DNA from: Aquipuribacter sp. SD81
GTDB taxonomy: Bacteria; Actinomycetota; Actinomycetes; Actinomycetales; JBBAYJ01
Reading direction: 5' to 3'
DNA: 64,000 nucleotides
Assembly (NCBI RefSeq): GCF_037153975.1
Contig: NZ_JBBAYJ010000008.1
Coordinates: forward strand, 1 to 64,000
The notes beneath the pieces are model-generated. The model made no database searches and was not told the origin of the DNA. It saw nothing but the letters and a program-made list of their open reading frames with translations. Positions 17,160 to 24,838 of the stretch are shown here, in pieces. Every line of letters starts with the position of its first letter. Position 1 is the first letter of the stretch. Both the position numbers and the translations under genes were made by a program.

Positions 17160-18182
17160 TCAGCGCTCGGGAGGCCCGCTGGAGGTCACCGGCTCCGGGT
17201 TGCGGGGCGACGGCAGGGACGCGCCCGGTTGCTGTGTCGCCTGCTGCATCGCGCGCCACTCCCTGGGGGTGACGCCGAACGCCTGCGAGAAGCGGCTCGT
17301 GAAGAAGCTCGCGTTGCTGAACCCCCACGAGGCGGCCACTGCGGCGATGGTCCGGTGGCGCAGGGAGGTGCGCGCCAGGTCGGCCCGGGCTCCGGCGAGC
17401 CTCTCGGCGATGATCACCTGTTCGAGGCTGCGGTCGCGCCCCTGGTAGAGCTTGTACAGGGTACGCAGGGAGATGGCGTTCGCGGCGGCGATCCGGGCGG
17501 GGCTGAGGTCGGGGTCACGCAGGTGGGCGCGGACGTACGCCTCGACCCGGGCCCGCAGCGTGTTGTGGAAGGACTCGTCCCGCCGAGGGTCCCCGCCCGC
17601 GGACACGACGAGGGCGCGGATGAGTTCCACCGATGCCGCACCCACCTCGGCGCCCGCCCCGGCGGCGGCCAGCTCCTCGGCCGTCGTCATGACCCGGTGC
17701 ACGTGGTCGCGCACCAGCCCGTACAGCGGGCTGCTCTCGAGCCGCTCGCTCGCCCGCCGTACCGCGTCCATCGGCACCGCGAGCTCGTCGAGCTCGACGT
17801 GCAGGGCGTACGACGCGCCGGCGCCGCTCCACCCGTAGACGTAGGGGGAGGACAGGTCGACGAGCATGAGGTCCCGGGCGCCGAACGTCTGCCGGTCGTC
17901 TCGACCACGCTCCAGCCGGTTGGTCGTGCGCATCGGCAGCGCCACGGCAACCGGGCAGTCGTTCATCCCCCGCGCGGTACGCGCGGAGCGCCGCAGCGTC
18001 ATGCCCAACGCGTCGATGGTGAAGACCTTGGCCGCCCCGAGCTGCTGCACGTGGCACCGGGCGTGGAAGCCGCTCTCGTCCTCGAAGGACGCGAGGCTCC
18101 TGGTGCAGTTGGCGCTGACCGCCTCCTGGTAGGCAGGGGCGCGGTCGGCCGCGGGGAGCGAGCGGGTGTCGAGCACCTTCAT
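17160..18182 (-). CDS. AraC-family transcriptional regulator (first of a tandem pair)
   Basis: A 340-residue regulator. The N-terminal ~200 residues match the AraC-binding-like sensor type of NphR-like regulators (long beta-rich domain, GARDLMLVDLSSPY). The C-terminal AraC/XylS DNA-binding domain spans about 215-318, with both helix-turn-helix units visible: LSPARIAAANAISLRTLYKL and the conserved IAAVAASWGFSNASFFTSRF followed by FGVTPREWR. ATG at 18182 is chosen (AGGTG box); GTG at 18188 is possible. The ~20-residue tail is Pro/Gln-rich. It follows a second AraC gene on the same strand after 134 bp. No adjacent target gene is obvious; the hydrolase operon upstream is the nearest candidate. 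Confidence 0.88.
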   Translation of the reverse strand: MKVLDTRSLPAADRAPAYQEAVSANCTRSLASFEDESGFHARCHVQQLGAAKVFTIDALGMTLRRSARTARGMNDCPVAVALPMRTTNRLERGRDDRQTFGARDLMLVDLSSPYVYGWSGAGASYALHVELDELAVPMDAVRRASERLESSPLYGLVRDHVHRVMTTAEELAAAGAGAEVGAASVELIRALVVSAGGDPRRDESFHNTLRARVEAYVRAHLRDPDLSPARIAAANAISLRTLYKLYQGRDRSLEQVIIAERLAGARADLARTSLRHRTIAAVAASWGFSNASFFTSRFSQAFGVTPREWRAMQQATQQPGASLPSPRNPEPVTSSGPPER

Positions 18183-18316
18183 GGGCACCTGCCGGGTCCG
18201 GCCGCGGCCCCGCCGCGGCGACTACGACGACGCGTCGGCACTGTGCCAGGCACGACCCGGCGGGTGCTTGTCCCTGCGTGCACACCCTGTGCCCGTGCAC
18301 GGCTCACGCCAGGTGG

Positions 18317-19300
18317 TCAGGTTCGCGGCCCGTGGCTGTGGGCGAGCCGTTGCCACTCCTGCGGTGTCATGCCGTAGCGGCGCAGGAAGCGGCGGCTGAA
18401 GTGCGCCGGTGACGCGAACCCCCATCCCATCGCGACAGCCGTGACGCTTCGCCGACGCCCCGCGGCGCTGCCGAGCTCCCTGTGCGCACCGGCCAGACGC
18501 TCCTCGATGACCCACTGCTCGAGCGGGACACCGGCCTCGGCCAGCACCAGGTACAGCAGACGCACGGAGATGTGGTGCGCCGCAGCGATCGTGCTGGGGC
18601 TGAGCCCCGGGTCCCGCAGGTGACGCAGGACGAAGACCTCGACGCGGGGGAGGAGCGACTCGCGCAGCGCCTCCCGCGCGGTGCGCTGGTCCCCGGCCGC
18701 GGTGCTGAGCAGCGCCCGGGTCAGCGCGGTGCTGGCCAGGCCCGGTGCCGCGCTGAGCTGCCCCACCGTCAGCGCGTGCCCGGTCCTGTCGGTGGCTGGT
18801 TCTGCCAACCGTCGGGTCAACGCGCGGAGGTGCTGTGCGTACACGGCCTGCAGCGGGCTCCGGGCGAGCGCGGGCCGTGCCCGGGTGACGGTCTGCGCCG
18901 GCAGCCTCAGCGCCGTCAAGGGAATCGTGAGGCTCCAGCCGCCGGGGTTCCCTTCGCTGTTGCTGGTGTGCGGCCGGTGCAGCTCCATCATCTCCACGAC
19001 ACCGCGCCGCTGCCGAACGACGTGCCCGAACTGCTCCCAGTGGGCGCGGGCAGCCGTGCCGAGCGTGAGCGCGACCGCGGGCACGACGTCGTCGCGCTCC
19101 CGCGTGACCTCCATGTGCAGGCCTGAGCGGTGGAGGCGGACCAGCCGGACGTCGCCGAGGGTGTGGACGTCGGTACGCATGAACGCGGTTGCCGGGTCGA
19201 GCACGACGACGTGGGAGGCGTACGCGACCTCGCGCATGTGCGTGACGATGGCCTCGCTCCGCTCGTGCGGCGCGAGGGCGTCGGTGTCGAGGACAGGCAC
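18317..19300 (-). CDS. AraC-family transcriptional regulator (second of a tandem pair)
   Basis: A 327-residue regulator with the same architecture as its downstream neighbour: sensor domain (about 1-205) and AraC-type DNA-binding domain (about 215-320; LSPSTIAAAHHISVRLLYL, then VTAVAMGWGFASPAHFSRRF and YGMTPQEWQRL). The two share the layout and key motifs but differ widely elsewhere, so they are old paralogues or separate acquisitions. GTG start at 19300 follows GAGGAG. The end of the four-gene hydrolase operon lies 79 bp upstream on the same strand, so read-through from that operon is possible. Confidence 0.88.
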   Translation of the reverse strand: MPVLDTDALAPHERSEAIVTHMREVAYASHVVVLDPATAFMRTDVHTLGDVRLVRLHRSGLHMEVTRERDDVVPAVALTLGTAARAHWEQFGHVVRQRRGVVEMMELHRPHTSNSEGNPGGWSLTIPLTALRLPAQTVTRARPALARSPLQAVYAQHLRALTRRLAEPATDRTGHALTVGQLSAAPGLASTALTRALLSTAAGDQRTAREALRESLLPRVEVFVLRHLRDPGLSPSTIAAAHHISVRLLYLVLAEAGVPLEQWVIEERLAGAHRELGSAAGRRRSVTAVAMGWGFASPAHFSRRFLRRYGMTPQEWQRLAHSHGPRT

Positions 19301-19379
19301 GTGACACCACTCCTCAGGAGCAGGCGCAGGACGGAGAGGATCGTCCAGCGCCGACGGGCCCGCTGCAAGGGCCGCCTCG

Positions 19380-20153
19380 TCAGCCGGTCAGCGCCATGGG
19401 CTCGCCGGGGACCGGCCACATGACGGCCGCTGTCATGGCGGGGTCGGCCAGCTCCCGCTGGAGCTCCTCGCGCGGCTGGGCGAAGTGCGACCAGCCCTCG
19501 TGGTGCACCGGGACGACCACCCGCGGTCGCAGCTCCCGGCACAGCGCGACGGCGTCCGCACCGGTCATCGAGTACCGCAGCGGCCCGGTGGCGGGGAAGC
19601 GCACCCCGCCGAGGTGGAGGACGGCTATGCCGACGTCGATGCGCCGGGCGACGTGTCGTACGCCGGGGAAGAGCACGGTGTCACCGGAGACCCACAGGGC
19701 CCCGCCGCGCTGCCCCTCCCACTGCAGCGCGAACCCGACCACCTCCCCGACGATCGGCCGGCTGCCTGGCGGGCCGTGCCGGCACGGCGTCGCGGTGACG
19801 ACCAGGTCCGGGCGGCCGGGGGCGGTGAGCCGGGTCGACTCCCACGCCCGTAGACCGCGGGCGCCGTCACCGAGGCGGGCTGCCGCGGGTCGGGTTGTGA
19901 GGACCGTCCTGCCGGGGAGCAGCTCCCGACCGGCGTCGTCGAGGTTGTCGGCGTGCTGGTCGTGGCTGATGAGCACGACGTCGGCGACCACCGACCCCGC
20001 GAACAGCGCGGGGCCGGTGGTCTTCGTCGACGACGTCCCCCAGCCGAACCGGTAGGTGCGGCCGGGGGCGTCGAAGGTGGGGTCGGTGAGCACCCGCCAC
20101 CCCGCCACGTCGAGCAGCGTGGTGGGACCGCCGACGTAGGTGAGGGTGACCAC
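19380..20153 (-). CDS. Metallo-beta-lactamase-fold hydrolase (UlaG-like) with an altered metal motif
   Basis: A 257-residue MBL-fold protein of the UlaG-like group (starts VTLTYVGGPTTLLDVAGWRVLTDPTFD). The first metal motif reads SHDQHADNLD; relatives, as I remember them, carry SHDHHxDNLD, so a His ligand appears replaced by Gln. The later ligands SGDT and the His pair in VPVHHEGWSHF are present. Substrate unknown; family members act on lactones, phosphoesters or unknown compounds. Last gene of a four-gene operon, 33 bp after an alpha/beta hydrolase. GTG start; a CTGAGCGG box upstream is weak. Confidence 0.8.
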   Translation of the reverse strand: MVTLTYVGGPTTLLDVAGWRVLTDPTFDAPGRTYRFGWGTSSTKTTGPALFAGSVVADVVLISHDQHADNLDDAGRELLPGRTVLTTRPAAARLGDGARGLRAWESTRLTAPGRPDLVVTATPCRHGPPGSRPIVGEVVGFALQWEGQRGGALWVSGDTVLFPGVRHVARRIDVGIAVLHLGGVRFPATGPLRYSMTGADAVALCRELRPRVVVPVHHEGWSHFAQPREELQRELADPAMTAAVMWPVPGEPMALTG

Positions 20154-20186
20154 CGCTCAGCCGTCCCCGAGGAGGAGGAGCACGGC

Positions 20187-21119
20187 TCAGCGCCCCGCGG
20201 GCGGGGTCGACGCGGTGGTCGCGGAGGTCGGCGTCCGCCAGCCGGCGTGCTCCAGCGCCCACTCGAGCGAGCGGTCGGCGACCTCCTCCCAACCCGGTCC
20301 CGCGCCCATGAGGTGCGGGCGGCCGTCGAGGACCTCCTGCTCGGTGACCGTGCCATGCCCGTGGTAGCGGGCGAGGGTGTCCGCCTGGACGACGGGCGGC
20401 ATGAGGTGGTCCTCCCCACCGGACAGCAGCAGCAGCGGTGCGCGGGAGGTGTTGCCGTAGTCGACCCACGCGTCCTGCCGTCCTGGCAGGTAGTTCGCCA
20501 GCACCGAGTCCAGCAGCACCCGCCGCGACGCCGGCACGTGGTACCGGTCGTACAGCGCGTCGGAGTGCCCCTGCGGGTACGTGTTGGCGAACGCGTAGCG
20601 CCACTGCTGGCGGGTGAGACCGATCGCCGCCCTCCTGTTGAGCGGGTTGCGCACCACCGGCAGCACCGACCGGAGCTGGCTCGGCGGGGTGGTCCGGACC
20701 CCCTCCGGCGGGGCGGAGTTGAGCGCCACGCCCGCGCAGCCGTACCCGCGGTCCAGGAGTACCTGCACGAAGCAGCCGCCCGCCGAGTGCCCGATCAGCA
20801 CGGGCCTGCTGCTCCCGCTGCCGGCGGAGCCCGGCTGGAGGCCGTCGAGGAACGCCGACAGGTGGTCGACGACGGCTCGGATCGTCAGCTGCCGCACCGG
20901 CGTCGGGTCCGCGCGCAGCCCTTCCACCTCGACCTCGAAGCCCGGGTAGGCGGGGGTGTGCACGGTGTACCCGAGCGACTCGTACCGGGCCTTCCAGTGC
21001 TCCCACGACCGCGAGGTCACCCAGAAGCCGTGGACGAGCACGATGGTGCCGGGGCCGTCCTCCCGTCGTTGCAGCCGCCTGCTGTCCGGGCGCGGTGACG
21101 GCCCGCCGGGGCCCGTCAC
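20187..21119 (-). CDS. Alpha/beta-fold hydrolase
   Basis: A 310-residue alpha/beta hydrolase. Beta-3 entry TIVLVHGFWVTSRSWEHW gives the oxyanion HG motif; the nucleophile elbow is GHSAGG; the acid loop is SGGEDHLMPP and the catalytic His is in GRPHLMGAGPGW. All three catalytic residues are therefore present. No signal peptide. GTG start at 21119 overlaps the stop of the upstream hydrolase by 4 bp; a longer in-frame reading would run through that gene. Sits third in the hydrolase operon; substrate not predictable. Confidence 0.85.
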   Translation of the reverse strand: MTGPGGPSPRPDSRRLQRREDGPGTIVLVHGFWVTSRSWEHWKARYESLGYTVHTPAYPGFEVEVEGLRADPTPVRQLTIRAVVDHLSAFLDGLQPGSAGSGSSRPVLIGHSAGGCFVQVLLDRGYGCAGVALNSAPPEGVRTTPPSQLRSVLPVVRNPLNRRAAIGLTRQQWRYAFANTYPQGHSDALYDRYHVPASRRVLLDSVLANYLPGRQDAWVDYGNTSRAPLLLLSGGEDHLMPPVVQADTLARYHGHGTVTEQEVLDGRPHLMGAGPGWEEVADRSLEWALEHAGWRTPTSATTASTPPAGR

Positions 21120-21952
21120 GGGCTGACCTGCACGGTGCGGGCCGCGTCGATGACGAGCGCGGCGACCTTCGCCGGTGAGGAGAGGGCGACGGAGTGCGAG
21201 GCCTTGACCTCGACCGTGGTGGCGCCGGCCCTCGAGGCCATGGCGCGCTGCGCCTCCGGCGGGATGACGTTGTCCTGGGTGGCGACGAGGGTCCACGTCG
21301 GCACGTCGCGCCAGGCGGGCTCGCCCGACGGCGCGAAGAGCGTCGAGACGTCCGCCGGCTTCTGCGACACCGCCAGAGAGGCCGCCGTCCGCGGTGGCAC
21401 GTCGGCGGCGAACACCTCCCGGTAGTGCTCGACCTTGATGGTGGCTTCATAGTGCGTGGCGCCGTCGGCGCCGGTGTAGGGGTGGATGTCGAGGCGGTCG
21501 GGGGTGAGCAGCGACGTGCCCGCCGACTGCGAGATGCCGCCGGCGGTCTCGCCGATCTCCGGCGCGAAGGCCGCCACGTACACCAGCGCCTCGACGTCGG
21601 CGTCGCCCGCGGCGGCGTTCGTCATGACGAACCCGCCGTAGGAGTGCCCGACGAGCACGATGGGCCCCGACACTGACGCGAGGACCTCGCGCAGGTACTG
21701 CACGTCGGTCGTGACGCCGCGCAGCGGGTTGGTCGGGGCGAGCACGGGATAGCCGGCGGCCAGGAGCCGGTCGGTGACCGGGGTCCAGCTCGAGGCGTCG
21801 GCGAACGCGCCGTGCACGAGCACGACGGTCGGCTTCGCCGCCGCGGGCCGGGGCGGCGAAGCGCTCGCAGGAGCAGACGCCGCCGCGCCGGCGGTGAGGG
21901 TGACGGCCGCGGCGGTGACGTACGCCAGCGCGGCGCGAAGAGAGCGCCTCAC
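21116..21952 (-). CDS. Secreted alpha/beta hydrolase (EstC-like esterase)
   Basis: A 278-residue hydrolase with a Sec signal peptide ([20 protein letters not shown], cleaved after ASA near residue 32). The catalytic domain starts [19 protein letters not shown]; the nucleophile elbow is GHSYGG, the acid loop [12 protein letters not shown] and the catalytic His is in [11 protein letters not shown]. This is the pattern of small esterases related to plant hydroxynitrile lyase/salicylate-esterase folds. The GTG start overlaps the stop of the chloroperoxidase-like gene by 4 bp. It is the only exported member of the operon. Confidence 0.85.
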   Translation of the reverse strand: MRRSLRAALAYVTAAAVTLTAGAAASAPASASPPRPAAAKPTVVLVHGAFADASSWTPVTDRLLAAGYPVLAPTNPLRGVTTDVQYLREVLASVSGPIVLVGHSYGGFVMTNAAAGDADVEALVYVAAFAPEIGETAGGISQSAGTSLLTPDRLDIHPYTGADGATHYEATIKVEHYREVFAADVPPRTAASLAVSQKPADVSTLFAPSGEPAWRDVPTWTLVATQDNVIPPEAQRAMASRAGATTVEVKASHSVALSSPAKVAALVIDAARTVQVSP

Positions 21953-22782
21953 CCCGCCACCTCCCCGAGGAAGGCGAGCAGGTCGGCGCCGAGCTGGTCC
22001 TTGTGGGTGTCGGTGATGCCGTGCGGGGCGCCCGGGTACACGAGCAGCTTGGCGTCGGCGACGAGTGCCGCCGAGGCCTGCCCGCCCACCTCGAACGGCA
22101 CGACCTGGTCGTCGTCGCCGTGGATGACGAGCGTCGGCACGTCGACGGCGGCCAGGTCGGCACGGAAGTCGGTCTCGGAGAACGCACGGATGCACTCGTA
22201 GGCGTTGCGCGCGCCACACGCCATGCTCTGCAGCCAGAAGGCCCGTCGTATCCCCTCCGACACGTTCGCGCCCTCGCGGTTGTGACCGAAGAACGGCCCG
22301 TCCGCGAGGTCGCGGTACAGCTGGGAACGGTCCGCGACAGACCCGGCGCGGATGCCGTCGAACACCTCGACCGGCACGCCGCCCGGGTTGTCGTCGCGGC
22401 GGACCATGAGCGGCGGCACGGCGGAGACGAGCACGAGCTGCGCGACGCGCTCGGTGCCGTAGCGGCCGATGTAGCGGGTGACCTCACCGCCGCCGGTCGA
22501 GAACCCGACGAGGGTGACGTCGTGGAGGTCGAGGGCCTCGAGCAGGGCGGCGAGGTCGGCCGCGTAGGTGTCCATGTCGTTGCCGTGCCAGGTCTGGGTG
22601 GAACTGCCGTGCCCCCGCCGGTCGTGGGCGATGGCGCGGTAGCCGTTCCCGGCGAGCAGCAGCTGCTGCGCCTCCCAGCTGTCGGCGTGCAACGGCCAGC
22701 CGTGGCTGAGCACGACAGGGCGGCCCTCGCCCCAGTCCTTGTAGTGGATCTGCGCGCCGTCCGGCGCGGTGACGAAGCCCAT
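21949..22782 (-). CDS. Cofactor-free haloperoxidase-type alpha/beta hydrolase
   Basis: A 277-residue enzyme closely matching the non-haem chloroperoxidase/esterase group: [18 protein letters not shown] oxyanion region, DRRGHGSS, nucleophile elbow GFSTGGGE, acid in [10 protein letters not shown] and catalytic His in [11 protein letters not shown]. Such proteins hydrolyse esters or, with an organic acid and peroxide, form peracids. ATG at 22782 follows GAGAGGGG and matches the conserved family N-terminus ([17 protein letters not shown]). First gene of the four-gene hydrolase operon; its promoter lies in the gene-free stretch next to the right direct repeat. Confidence 0.9.
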   Translation of the reverse strand: MGFVTAPDGAQIHYKDWGEGRPVVLSHGWPLHADSWEAQQLLLAGNGYRAIAHDRRGHGSSTQTWHGNDMDTYAADLAALLEALDLHDVTLVGFSTGGGEVTRYIGRYGTERVAQLVLVSAVPPLMVRRDDNPGGVPVEVFDGIRAGSVADRSQLYRDLADGPFFGHNREGANVSEGIRRAFWLQSMACGARNAYECIRAFSETDFRADLAAVDVPTLVIHGDDDQVVPFEVGGQASAALVADAKLLVYPGAPHGITDTHKDQLGADLLAFLGEVAG

Positions 22783-23379
22783 GGTGGGTCCCCTCTCGAA
22801 CGGGATGTCGCGGTCGCGGTCGGACCGCTGACCGCAACGTGGCAGCGGCGCGAGGCTCCGTGTGTCGTGTGCGTGCACGCCTGTGCGCTGTCCATGCACG
22901 TCCGCGTTGCCCGCCCTGCGCGCGCAGTCCTCGTGCCCGCCGAGAGCCCCACGACGTGGGAGCCCGGCGCGCGTCCGTGTCCGGTGGTCACCGACCAGCA
23001 GCGGTCACCTACGGATCGAGCGACGTGGTGAGAACTGTGCCCGTCCCGTGCCCCCGAACGACGGATGGCCCATGAACGTGCAGGTCAGGGGGCGGTACAG
23101 CAGACGCACGTGAAAACCGTCGACAGGTAACCACTCCTGTTCAGTGGATCTGTGAGACGTCCACCGGGCGTGGGTTCGATGCCGAAGGAGCGCAGGCGCC
23201 CGTCGTGGCCGAGAGTCATCGTCCCGCTGGCGTCGACGCGGTCGTGGGTGTCTGTGCTGCTGCCGTCCCTCGAGAGGGTTCCTGTCCGTGCCCACGCACC
23301 TCAGGTACCCCGGTCCCGAGCGTCGCGGCGGCGGCCGACCCCTCGCGCGCTCCACGGGCCACACCGGCAGACTCGGACG
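22783..23379. other. 597-bp gene-free stretch containing the right direct repeat
   Basis: Holds the leader of the hydrolase operon and the right copy of the att-like repeat (23037-23150). No coding sequence with believable start or family motif was found. From 23160 to 23379 I see nothing. Confidence 0.65.
23037..23150 (+). repeat. Right copy of the att-like direct repeat, tRNA part degenerate
   Basis: GTGCCCGTCCCGTGCCCC at 23037-23054, CAGGTCAG at 23081-23088 and CGGTACAGCAGACGC at 23093-23107 reproduce the left copy with the same spacing. The following tRNA-like block (GTGAAAACCGTCGA, then GTTCAGTGG) is recognisable but no longer forms a T-arm or acceptor strand. Confidence 0.65.
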
Positions 23380-23790
23380 GTGGCGGCGGCGACGACCGGT
23401 GGCGAGGGACGGCCTCAGGGCACGGCCGAGCGGGACCGGCTGCTCGCCCGGTACCGGGCCCTCACCCGCGAGGACCTGCCGCGGGCGGCGCGAGCGGGCG
23501 GCTGGGTGGTGACCGAGGACCACTGCTTCGGGCGCATCCTGCTCGACCACGCCGTCGGCGGGCGCTGGTACGACGTCCTCGACCGGCGGCGCTCTCCTGC
23601 CTTCGCGCAGCTGGACGACGCGCAGCTCGCCGGTGCGGTCGCGCTGGCCGAGCAGGTGCTGGCCGAGGGCGACGCCCTGCTCCGTGAGCTCGACGCCCGC
23701 AGCCTCCGGTGGCGGGGCCACTGGCCGAAGCGGGCGGTACGGCCCGCCGGCGTCGTGCGCCCGGGAGGTGACGACGAGATCAGCGGGTGA
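23380..23790 (+). CDS. Conserved-looking hypothetical protein
   Basis: A 136-residue protein I do not recognise by name. From about residue 18 it reads as a compact helical protein (ERDRLLARYRALTREDLPRA, GGWVVTEDHCFGRILLDHAV, GGRWYDVL, LAEQVLAEGDALLRELDARS) with no signal peptide or membrane segment. Similar short proteins occur in actinobacteria, from memory. The start is uncertain: GTG at 23380 has no good ribosome binding site, and the open frame extends to 23152 with a low-complexity Arg/Pro sequence that looks non-coding. It precedes an alpha/beta hydrolase by 150 bp on the same strand. Confidence 0.5.
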   Translation: MAAATTGGEGRPQGTAERDRLLARYRALTREDLPRAARAGGWVVTEDHCFGRILLDHAVGGRWYDVLDRRRSPAFAQLDDAQLAGAVALAEQVLAEGDALLRELDARSLRWRGHWPKRAVRPAGVVRPGGDDEISG

Positions 23791-23940
23791 CCGGACGAGC
23801 CAGGGGAGCCCCACCCGCGCTCCGCCGCCGACGACGGGGCCCGGTGCCGTGTACGGACGGTCGGACCGCCGGGATGCCTTGCGCCACCGGTCGTGCGCCG
23901 GGACGATCGGGCAGCAGCCGCGCGAGGACGGGAGCCGGTC

Positions 23941-24774
23941 ATGCAGGTGCCGCGGAGCCACGAGGTCGTCGTCGACGACGGTGTCACGATCCGCGCGACC
24001 GTCCACGGCGAGGGTCCGCCGCTCGTGCTGCTGCAGGGGGTGCTGGGCGACGGGGACGTCGACTGGCGGGCGTTGCTGCCCCACCTGGTGGGCCGGTTCA
24101 CGTGCCACCTGCCCAGCATGCGAGGTCGAGGGCGCAGCGACGGGAACCCGAACCTCCGCATCGACCGGATTGTCACCGACTACACGACGTACGTCGAGAG
24201 CGTCGGGGAACCCGTCGGGCTGGTCGGCTGGTCATCCGGCGCGGGGCACGCCCTCGCGGTCGCCTCCCGCTCGGCCGCCGTCAGGGCCACCGCCGCGTAC
24301 GAACCGATCGCGGGTCCCTGCATGGACGAGGAGCAGCGCGCCGCGCTGGGGGGCGCCCTCGTCCGGGGTCGTGAGCTGGTCGACGCCGGCGACCTGCCAG
24401 GCGCCACGCGGGCCATGGCCGCGTTCCCCTTCACCCCCGACGACCTCGACGCGGCGGACGCGGCCGGCTACTTCCGGGCGACCGGGAGGTACGCCCCTCA
24501 CGTGCTCGACGTCTTCGGGCAGCTCGTCGGCTACGACGGCGTCATGCCCGAGGCCCCGGAGGTGCTGAGCAGGATCGACGCGCCGGTGACCGTGCTGCAC
24601 GGTTCAGGCACCCGGCCGCTGTTCACCGCCAGCGCGCAGCACGTCCTCGACCACCTGCCCCAGGGGCGACGACACGTCGTCCCCGGCGCCGGGCACGCGG
24701 GGCCGCTGACGCACCCGGCCGACCTGGCCGACGAGCTGCGCCGCCTGTTCGAGGACACGTCCGCGTCGGGGTGA
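23941..24774 (+). CDS. Alpha/beta-fold hydrolase
   Basis: A 277-residue alpha/beta hydrolase. The oxyanion region GPPLVLLQGVLGDGDVDWRA, a CHLPSMRGRGRSD loop, nucleophile elbow GWSSGAGHA, a TVLHGSGTRPLF strand in place of the usual acid loop and the catalytic His in PGAGHAGPLTHP are visible. The acid is unclear. ATG at 23941 is preferred to the GTG/ATG further up because it begins the conserved fold. Convergent with the amidase gene; a strong hairpin lies between them. Confidence 0.8.
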   Translation: MQVPRSHEVVVDDGVTIRATVHGEGPPLVLLQGVLGDGDVDWRALLPHLVGRFTCHLPSMRGRGRSDGNPNLRIDRIVTDYTTYVESVGEPVGLVGWSSGAGHALAVASRSAAVRATAAYEPIAGPCMDEEQRAALGGALVRGRELVDAGDLPGATRAMAAFPFTPDDLDAADAAGYFRATGRYAPHVLDVFGQLVGYDGVMPEAPEVLSRIDAPVTVLHGSGTRPLFTASAQHVLDHLPQGRRHVVPGAGHAGPLTHPADLADELRRLFEDTSASG

Positions 24775-24787
24775 GCCGCCCCCACGC

Positions 24788-24826
24788 GACGACGGAGGCC
24801 CGGCGCAGGGCCGGGCCTCCGTCGTC
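24788..24826. terminator. Bidirectional terminator between convergent hydrolase and amidase genes
   Basis: Perfect 16-nt arms (24788-24803 and 24811-24826) around a 7-nt loop, 14 nt after the hydrolase stop and 13 nt before the amidase stop on the other strand. Placement between convergent genes supports a shared terminator. Confidence 0.8.
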
Positions 24827-24838
24827 CCCACGTGCCGG

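Noticed and set aside
18551-18567. Third copy of the att-like repeat (GGTACAGCAGACGCACG shared with 23094-23110)
   Set aside because: It lies inside a well-formed AraC coding sequence (SVRLLY), and the other repeat blocks are absent, so a chance match is likely.
20187-22782. Biosynthetic gene cluster for a specialised metabolite
   Set aside because: Only hydrolases and regulators are present; no synthase, carrier protein or tailoring set is seen.
23152-23379. N-terminal extension of the hypothetical gene at 23380
   Set aside because: Low-complexity Arg/Pro/Ser sequence next to the repeat, no family resemblance; a downstream start is more likely.
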